Assembly: GCA_025201765.1 (NCBI GenBank)
Contig: MU623692.1
Span: 1 to 16,647, forward strand
Reading direction: 5' to 3'
DNA from: Daldinia sp. FL1419
Lineage: Eukaryota > Ascomycota > Sordariomycetes > Xylariales > Hypoxylaceae
Length of the DNA: 16,647 nucleotides
How positions within the stretch are numbered: position 1 is the stretch's first letter; the number at the start of each line of letters is the position of its first letter. Positions 9,715 to 16,647 of this stretch are shown here, piece after piece. The notes below the pieces were generated by a model, which worked only from the letters and a program-made list of their open reading frames with translations, had not been told where the DNA came from and did no database searches. The position numbers and the translations under genes are program-made.

Positions 9715-10500
9715 AAATGGTAGATATATAAGAAATTAAAAGATTTATTAGATAAAAAGTGTTCTTATTCAAAAAGTATAATAAAATGAAATATAAAAAT
9801 ATTTAATTATTTAAATTATAAATTATTTATGAAATTAAAGGAAAAAACATTAATAAATTATATAAAAAATTATAATTTATTATTTAAAATTATAAAAAAA
9901 AAAAATATTTATATAATTATTTATAATTTAATATTTTAATTAATAAATTATTGTTATATTTATTTTATTTTTATAGTAGTAAGTTAAAGGAATGGTTATA
10001 TAGTTTTGTGATGTTATGTAAGTATATATTTAGTTAAATATTAATTTAAACCGTATTATTATTATTATACTATTTAAAAAGTTTAAGGATCATTTTTTTA
10101 AAAATATTATAATGGTTGTTATAAAATCATTTTATAAAGTAGTTAAAATTAATATATATTAATAGGTAATTTATTTTAAATATTATTGTGAGAAGTTTTT
10201 TATGGTTATATTAATTTATAATCTATATCTTTTAATTTTAGAATTATTTAATTAATTTAGTTTGGTTAAAATATAGATTAATAATATATTTAAAATATTA
10301 AATAAAGTATTTAATAAATTGGAGGAGGATGAAATAAAAAAAACTAGATTTAAGGTAAAATTTAAATTATATTTTAATAAAGATATCTTATTAATATTTA
10401 ATAATTATATTATTTTAATTAATAATAATAATAATATTTATTTATATTAGAAAAAATAAAGTAAAAAAATTGTGTTAATATAGAATAGAAAGGATGATAT
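9715..10500 (+). pseudogene. Copia-type reverse transcriptase pseudogene (pol)
   Basis: An N-terminal EIKRFIR-KVF segment (9732-9764) resembles the RQKEIxGLLEKGVF region that opens fungal copia reverse transcriptases. After another frame change, a single frame runs from about 10010 through RNase H. The motif DVTQAY is visible as GATGTTATG...TAT, and its catalytic Asp codon GAT is kept (10010-10012). It is followed by LN-LNR and KDHF-KNIIMVVIK segments. The TDD catalytic box has become AATAAT (10280-10285), so both Asp are Asn. Directly after it, the LEEDEIKKTRFK segment (10319-10354) is almost untouched. There are many stops at Gln codons. Confidence 0.87.
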
Positions 10501-11242
10501 TGTTTAATAATATGTATAGTAATAAGTCTGTAGTGTTTATATCATTTTTATTTATTAATTTAAAATAATGTTTGATATGTGTAAGGTAATTTAATATAAA
10601 GAATTTAAAAAAGCTAAAATTAATAAATTTAATAAATATCTTCAATAGTAATTAAATAATTTACTATAAAAATTTTAATATATTAAATTAGATCTTATTA
10701 TAGTAAAGATCTTTATATTTATTAATAAATTATTTACAAATAATAAGGACCTTAATTCTTAAATTGGTTATAAAATCTTTATTACTAACAAAACTATAAT
10801 AAATAAATCATTTATTATAATTAATAATCTAATTTATTAGAATTTTATAAAATATAAACAGATTATTCAAAATGTTTTAATAAGTAAAATTTATGTTATA
10901 ATATATGGTATAAATATAGTTATTATAATTAGGATAATGGTAATATTCATATTTAATAAATTTCAACTCCCCACAACACCTATAATTATATATATTAATT
11001 TATTTTTATTCTATAAATATCTTATTAAATTCAAAACAATAAAAGAAAAACAACTAATAATTAATATCATATTATTTTAACAATTTTATAAATAGTAAGA
11101 AATTAGTAATATATAATAGATTTATAAATAGGATAATTTAACCAATATAATAACAAAATTTAATATTAATAAAATCCTTATAATATTTATTAATATTAAT
11201 TATCTTATATTAAGATTATAAGGTTAGATAAAATAAATCTAA
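10501..11242 (+). pseudogene. Copia-type RNase H pseudogene and end of pol
   Basis: It continues in the reverse transcriptase frame. The KIFIFIN segment (10706-10726) corresponds to the FVDGS-type motif with its Asp now AAT (10724-10726). The FTNNKDLNSQIGYKI segment (10733-10777) is well kept. The Glu of the SEIYG-type motif is AAA (10886-10888), the Asp of the TDS-type motif is AAT (10997-10999), and the Asp of the terminal ADAMTK-type motif is AAT (11144-11146). All four expected catalytic acidic residues are replaced. A TAA at 11240-11242 is a plausible original stop after an LRLQGQIK segment. This stretch is poor in G. Confidence 0.86.
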
Positions 11243-11765
11243 ATAATACTAATTATTTTTCTTAATTAATTTAATAATTTGAATAAATGAATAAATATAA
11301 TTTCTAAAAAAGAAAAAATTGTTAAATGAGATTATATATTATTATATATTTTAGAATGATTAATTATCACATTTTTAAATAGAGTTTAAACCATTAATTT
11401 ATAAATCCTTATTTTTTATTTGTTGATAGATTTTCTTTAATTATTTTTATATATTTTTAATAATATTCTTATTAATAAAATATACCTAATTTTAAAATAT
11501 CTTAAATTATTAAAATTAACTTCAATAATCATTAATTTATAATGTTATAATATTATTTGTTTTATTAGAACATTAATTTAACATCTCTTAAAATATGGAT
11601 TTATATTATTTTATAAAGGGATTATTAATTAATTTAATATAAATAGGAATAAAAGGAGGATTATGGAAAAAAATTAATCTTAATGTATTTAAATGTTTAA
11701 GATTGTGATTTTAATTGGTGCTCATTAATATTACATAACCTCATAAAAAAAGAAAAAATTATCAA
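11243..11765 (+). other. 3' untranslated part of the retrotransposon
   Basis: About 520 bases between the end of pol and the 3' LTR with no recognisable domain. It contains an AAAAGGAGGATTATGG segment near 11652 that has kept its G, and ends in the purine tract before the LTR. Confidence 0.6.
11743..11758 (+). other. Polypurine tract
   Basis: A run of purines (A with one G) just upstream of the 3' LTR, at the expected place for plus-strand priming. The low G content may reflect G-to-A mutation, and A runs are common here, so position is the main argument. Confidence 0.6.
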
Positions 11766-11947
11766 TGTGGGAATGTTAATTATGTGATCATAATGGTACA
11801 AATCCATTTTAATCTTATATTTAATTCTACGTATTTTAATCTCCAACCAAAATACATTTTTTTTTTAGAATATATTACTTTTTGATTGAATTTATGAATA
11901 CCCTCACTTTTTACTATTATATACAATGGTACCTTATCCATCCAATA
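11766..11947 (+). repeat. 3' LTR (182 bp)
   Basis: Begins TGTGGGAATGTT and ends CATCCAATA. It aligns end to end with 5145-5325 with one T-run indel; the rest of the differences are transitions. This copy has kept C (about 27 C to 16 G), the reverse of the 5' LTR. Confidence 0.93.
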
Positions 11948-11952
11948 AATTA
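11948..11952. repeat. Right 5-bp target-site duplication of LTR element
   Basis: AATTA, identical to 5140-5144. Confidence 0.85.
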
Positions 11953-12046
11953 TTTTAAAAAATAAATATAAAATTATTTATATATATTTATATTTTATAT
12001 GAATTATATATTTTAATTTTTTTTAAAAAATAATATTTTTATGGGC
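11953..12046. other. AT-rich spacer, no gene
   Basis: Low-complexity AT sequence between the retrotransposon and copy B; it is the continuation of 4936-5139 before the insertion. Nothing else is seen. Confidence 0.55.
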
Positions 12047-12630
12047 CTATCTTAGATAGAATTTAGCCCTGAGAGCTTTTTTAATTAGTGTAGATTATAA
12101 AAGAGTGTTGTCTGATCCCAATGAAGCCCTGCTAGTGGTTTATTAGTTCTTTAAATAGGTTTAATTATTTATATATAAAATAATATTATAATTTACCTAA
12201 TACAAATATTTTTAAAAACTTTACATTAAATAAGAAAAATTTAGAATTAAATAAAAAGATATAAATAATAATATATTAATAAGATCCTTTAAGAGGACCA
12301 TATTTATTTGGGATTATTCCATATTTATTCTAAATTATATTTATTAAAATTATTTTCTTTTGTATTCATTTCTTTATACTCCTTTTTATTTTCTTTAATT
12401 ATATATATTAAGGAATTTTAAATAAGGGTAAGTGTATTTTTGAAAGGAGGGTTATGTTTATTAGGGCTTAAACATAAATATATTAAAAAATCATTAAAAG
12501 TTTATAATAAATTATTATTAAAAAATAACAAAATAATTAATATTAATTAAATTTCTTAAATAAAAGGTTATTACAATAATAATATATAAAAATAATATAA
12601 ATTATTAAAAATAAAATAATATATATATAT

Positions 12631-12675
12631 TTCCCTTTAAAATTAATTCCTTTATAAATTTTATATTATTTATAT
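12631..12675. repeat. 45-base segment present in B head, absent from A head
   Basis: Copy A joins directly at the matching place (about 732). The core 12641-12656 is the same 16-mer, AATTAATTCCTTTATA, found in the extra segment of the A tail (3749-3764). Confidence 0.65.
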
Positions 12676-12686
12676 CCTTCTTATTT

Positions 12687-12965
12687 CATTAGTTATGCCA
12701 TAAATCTAATTGACCAATTAGTTCTTAGAGAAATCAATGAAAAAACCCCATAATTTTGGATATTAAATCCTATTGTACAAGTACCTCCAATTGCAATCAA
12801 ATATAAATTGGCTTAAAAAATTGCAAATTAAATTAGTTTTCAAATAATACCAATTATTAATATTTTTAAGTGGTTTTTGAATTAATATAATGAATTAAAG
12901 TGGTTTTGAATTTTGATGTACCCCGTGCGCGCACTTGTGGCTTCCTATGGCGTGTAATTTTTTTA
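12687..12965. repeat. Less mutated block of copy B
   Basis: Counterpart of 745-1020. It keeps CCCCGTGCGCGCACTTGTGG (12921-12940), including a perfect 10-base palindrome (12925-12934) rich in CpG. Two GTGGTTTTGAATT-like copies lie upstream, about 30 bases apart. The function is unknown. Confidence 0.7.
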
Positions 12966-12999
12966 AGCTTATATTAATAAATTATTTAAAGATTATTTA

Positions 13000-15900
13000 A
13001 TTAGGGTATTGAACAAAAACTTTAATTACTATTGAATAAAAGTTCTAATTAAATAGGAACTTTAATAGTTATTTAAATATAAAGCAATTATATCTTAAGG
13101 AAGGTATTTAAGTAATTAAATAAAAAATTAATTAATAGAGGTGATTGTTAATATTTAAAAGATATAATGGATAATATATTTAATTAAAAACAAAATTATA
13201 AATTATTGTAAAAAATTATAAAAAAAGCTTAATAAATTGATGCTTAAGAGTTTGATCTTATTAAGTAAGAATCAATTTTTAAGAACTTATATATTAAATA
13301 AGAGCTTTAATTTAAGGTTAATACTATTAAATAAGATCTTTAATAGCTAAATGTAAGGTGATTATATCCTGAAAAAAATAGTAAAGTGATCAGATAAAAG
13401 GTTAATAAAAGTGATTGTTGGCAATAGTAGTTAGTACCTAAAATAATATATTTAATTAAAAATAAAAGAATTAAATATTATTATAAGAAATTTTATAAAA
13501 GGTAATGTTTGAAGAGTTTGATTTTTATGATAGAGAATTTGATCTAATTAGAAAAGAATTAATTCTTAAAGGTTTATATATTGAATATAAGCTTTAATAA
13601 TTTTTGTAGGGTATATTTTACCCTGTATTTTAGTTATTTTATAATAAATTAAGTATATTTTGAAAAAGGTATTAAAATGATTAAATAAATGGTTATTATA
13701 GGTAATTATTAATAATAGTAGTTGGCATTTATGATAATATATTTAATTAAAGATAAGAGAATTATATATTATTGTTAGAAATTATATAAAAAATAATTTT
13801 TAAAGAATTTAATCTAATCAAACAAAAATTAACTCTTAAAGGCCTATATATTGAATAAGAATTTTAATACCTACCTAGATGCAAGGTAATTATATCCTAA
13901 AAAAAGTATTTAAGTGATCAAATAAAAGGTTAATTAATAAAAGTAATTATTAACACTTAAAAGGTAAAATAAATAATATATTTAATAAAAAAAAAAACTA
14001 TAAATTTTTGTTAGAAGCTATATAAAAGGTAATTCTTAAAAAATTTAACCTGATTAGATAAAAATTAATTTTTGAAAGCGTATATATTAAATAAAAGCTT
14101 TAATTTAAGGTTAATACTAACTCCTACAAGATATGTCTTGCACTTTAATTACCCCACAACAAACCTAAGATTATATTAAAATAGAAGATACAAAATAACT
14201 ATATCCTAAAAAAGATATTAAAATAATTAGGTAGAATAACCATTACAAATAACTATTTACCAATCATAACACACTATAAGAAATTATATTAAAAAAAAAT
14301 TAAAACTATATATTATCATACGAAGGCTCTATAAAAATAACTCTTAAAGAACTATAATAAACTTAAATTAATTAGATAAGAAAAACAACTCACAAAAGCC
14401 TATATATTGAATAAAAACTCTAATTAAATAAGATCTTTAATAACTCCTACAAAATATGCCCTACAATTCAACTACCCTATAATAAACTATATCCTAAAAA
14501 AAGTATTATAATAATCAAATAAAAGACTAATAAAAATTACTACTAACAACAATAACTAACGCTTATAAAATAAAATAAACAATATATTCAATAAAAGAAC
14601 AAATTTATAAATTATGGTAAGAACTATAAAAAAAAGTAATAATTTTGTAGAGCTTAATCTAATTAAACAGGAATTAACTTTTGAAGGCCTATATATAGTA
14701 CAGGAGCTCTAATAACTCTAGTAGTATATACCCTATCTTACACCTCAGTTATCCCATAACTATATACTGAAAAAAGTAGGTATTAAAATAATTAAATAAA
14801 AGGTGAATAGAAATAATTATTGGTAATGGTAACTAATACTCAAAAAATAAAATAAATAATATATTCAATAAAAGAAAAAAATTATAAATTATTGTAAAAA
14901 ACTATACAAAAAGCAATACTTAAAAAATTTAACATAATCAAACCAAAATCAATTTTTAAAAACTTATATATTAAACAAAAACTCTAATTTAAGATTAATA
15001 CTACCTATTAAACAAAAACTCTAATAACTAAATACAAAATAATTATAACCTAAATAAAATAAGTATTTAAATAATTAAATAAAAAACTAATAAACATAAT
15101 TGCTAATAATAATAATTAACATTTAAAATAATATATTCAACTAACAAAAAAATTATATACCATTATAAAAAACTATAAGAAAAACTAATAATTCTGAAGA
15201 ACTTAACCTAATCAAACAAGAATTAACTCTTAAAAGCCTATATATCTCCAAAAAAGCCTGTAAAAATCTTAAAAAAGTTATTTTTATAGAAACTAATAGA
15301 ATCTTACAGAATAACTTTAATTATATAATTATACTACCCCAATTTAATATATTAAACAAAAATTCTAATAGTTCCTACAAAATATATATTACCCTATACT
15401 TTAATTACCCCATAACAAATTAAAAGGTATAAATAAAATAAAATATATAAAATAATTATATCCTAAAAAAAATATTGAAACAATTAAATATTAAAATTAA
15501 TAAAGGTGATTATTAGTAATGGTAATTAGCGTTTGAAAGGCTATAAGTAAAAAAAATATATATTATTATAAAAAGTTATATAATGATTTATTAAGTTGTT
15601 AACAACCTAATATGAGAACTTAATTTGATCAAATAAAAATCAATTTTTAAGGACTTATATATTGCATAAAAGCTCTAATTCAGGATTAATATTATTGAAC
15701 AAAAATTGTAATTAAACAGGAATTTTAATAATTTTTGCAGAATATGCCTTGCATTTTAATTAACCCATAACAAACTGGAAGTTATATAAACTCGAAGATA
15801 TAAAATAACTATATCTTAAAAAAGGTATTAAAATAATTAAATAAAAAGATTAATATATATAATTATTTAATAATAATAATATGTAATAAAAATTATAAAT

Positions 15901-16280
15901 AAAAAAAATATATATTATTTATATAAAATTTTATAAAAATAATCTTAAAAAAACTATATAAAATTATAAAGAATTTTAATTGATTAGGTAAGAAAATAAT
16001 TCCTGAAAACTTATTTATATTTAAAAGAATATGTGTAAATTTTAGAAGAGGAAGGGGGTTACTTTTATTATATAATTATATTACTTTAATTTAATATATT
16101 TATATAAAATTTTATAAAGATAATCCTCACAGAACTATAATGAACTTAAATTAATCAAATAAGAAAATAACTTTTAGAAGCTTATTTATATTCCAAAAAG
16201 CCTATAAAAACCTTAAAAAAATTAGTTCTATAAAGGCAAATAAGGTTTTATAAAGTAATTTTAATTATGTAATTATATTA
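13000..16280 (+). repeat. Complex tandem array in copy B (11 anchors)
   Basis: Same unit as 1062-3640. The TATATATTRAAT anchor, or its second-type variant, falls near 13282, 13570, 13840, 14078, 14398, 14686, 14961, 15236, 15650, 16008 and 16179. Those near 15236, 16008 and 16179 are followed by the second-type spacer (CCAAAAAAGCCTGTAAAAAT-like). From about 13800 to 15420 the array keeps C but has very little G, with G-free runs such as 14914-14992 and 14994-15062. This is opposite to copy A. No coding frame is seen. Confidence 0.88.
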
Positions 16281-16314
16281 CCCCAATTTAATCATATATG
16301 GTTCTGAAAATCAA

Positions 16315-16335
16315 ATTGGTTGCGAAGCAACCAAT
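16315..16335. repeat. Perfect hairpin in tail of copy B
   Basis: The 9-base arms ATTGGTTGC and GCAACCAAT flank the loop GAA; CCAAAAAAACTAG follows, as in copy A. It is a sharply preserved G/C-containing palindrome in an otherwise eroded tail. Confidence 0.9.
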
Positions 16336-16647
16336 CCAAAAAAACTAGTAATTAATAATTATTAATAAAATAAATATAAAATGAAATTATATTATAAAAT
16401 AATTATAATATTAATAATATTAAAATAAATAATTCTTTTAAAATTATTAAAATATATAAAAATTATAAATTTAATAAATAAAAGATTAAATATAATAAAA
16501 ATAATTATTAAATATTATTAATAATTTTTTAATAAATTTTTTAAAAATTTAAAAACTTTAAAAAAATTATAATAAAATTATAATAATTAATTTTTAAAAT
16601 TATATTAAAAAAATATAATTACATTTTTTATATAATTTTTTATTTTT
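16336..16647. repeat. AT-rich tail of copy B, no gene
   Basis: Matches copy A 3708-4075 apart from the missing 55-base segment. Here A is the less eroded copy (for example TTCCTTAATAAACTTTTTAA near 3953). No gene is seen. Confidence 0.8.

Larger units (their letters stand above)
5145..11947 (+). mobile_element. Dead Ty1/copia-like LTR retrotransposon (6803 bp)
   Basis: Two LTRs in direct orientation (5145-5325 and 11766-11947) enclose gag, protease, integrase, reverse transcriptase and RNase H in that order. Integrase before reverse transcriptase is the copia (Pseudoviridae) order, not gypsy. All domains are on the written strand. The element is structurally complete with a 5-bp target duplication and a purine tract before the 3' LTR, so it was probably inserted intact and inactivated in place. 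Inactivation is mainly by point mutation: many in-frame stops (TAA, TAG, TGA at former Gln, Arg and Trp codons) and loss of acidic catalytic residues. Only a few single-base frame changes occur. Mutation runs alternate between C-poor patches (5326-6530, 8150-9300, 9960-10580) and G-poor patches (6600-8080, 10600-11230). Confidence 0.94.
12047..16647 (+). repeat. Large repeat, copy B (cut by window end)
   Basis: Same orientation and order of parts as copy A. The head (12047-12680) keeps many G and C that A has lost, for example GCCCTGAGAGC at 12065-12075 against ACTTTAAAAAC in A. The offset from A grows from 11899 at the left to 12628 at the hairpin, so B carries about 730 more bases, mainly extra array units. 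It matches A base for base in layout up to the last base of the window (A position 4075), so its real end lies outside. Confidence 0.93.

Noticed and set aside
1..16647. Fungal mitochondrial or plastid-like genome because of very low G+C
   Set aside because: No rRNA, tRNA or respiratory genes are visible. A copia LTR retrotransposon, a TIR element with target duplications and RIP-like transitions fit nuclear DNA.
148..16647. Copies A and B as the long terminal repeats of one larger retroelement
   Set aside because: The sequence between them is fully explained by two separately bounded insertions plus AT-rich spacer, leaving no internal coding region.

Overview
This window is an extremely AT-rich repeat graveyard with no intact gene. 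The best explanation is a gene-free AT-rich block (AT isochore, subtelomere or centromere-like region) of a filamentous ascomycete (Pezizomycotina) that carries out repeat-induced point mutation (RIP) or a similar cytosine deamination of duplicated DNA. Three things point there: differences between repeat copies are almost all C/T or G/A transitions, long runs lack C while keeping G (or the reverse), and a Ty1/copia-type gag-pol of a sort found in such fungi is riddled with stops made from CAA, CAG, CGA and TGG. The species cannot be named from this sequence.

Layout. (1) Positions 148 to about 4075 hold copy A of a large repeat: an AT-rich head, a less mutated block (745-1020), a complex tandem array (about 1062-3640) and a tail with a hairpin at 3687-3707. 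(2) Positions 4214-4927 hold a 714-bp non-autonomous DNA transposon with 50-bp terminal inverted repeats and an exact 8-bp target duplication. Its interior carries, inverted, one unit of the same tandem array. (3) Positions 5145-11947 hold a complete but dead copia-like LTR retrotransposon (6803 bp), with 181/182-bp LTRs, an exact 5-bp target duplication, a leader, gag, protease, integrase, reverse transcriptase, RNase H and a purine tract before the 3' LTR. (4) Positions 12047 to the window end hold copy B of the large repeat, in the same orientation as A, with a longer array (11 anchors against 9), cut off by the window.

History. Removing the two insertions and one copy of each target duplication leaves A and B about 4.37 kb apart, start to start, so they were probably neighbouring direct repeats before the transposons landed in the AT-rich spacer. 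The repeats were then mutated heavily: the A array mainly C-to-T on the written strand, the B array mainly G-to-A, and the retrotransposon in alternating strand patches. In the retrotransposon, nearly every acidic catalytic residue I could locate has become Asn or Lys through G-to-A change. The remaining stretches (1-147, 4076-4205, 4936-5139, 11953-12046) are low-complexity AT sequence with no gene.
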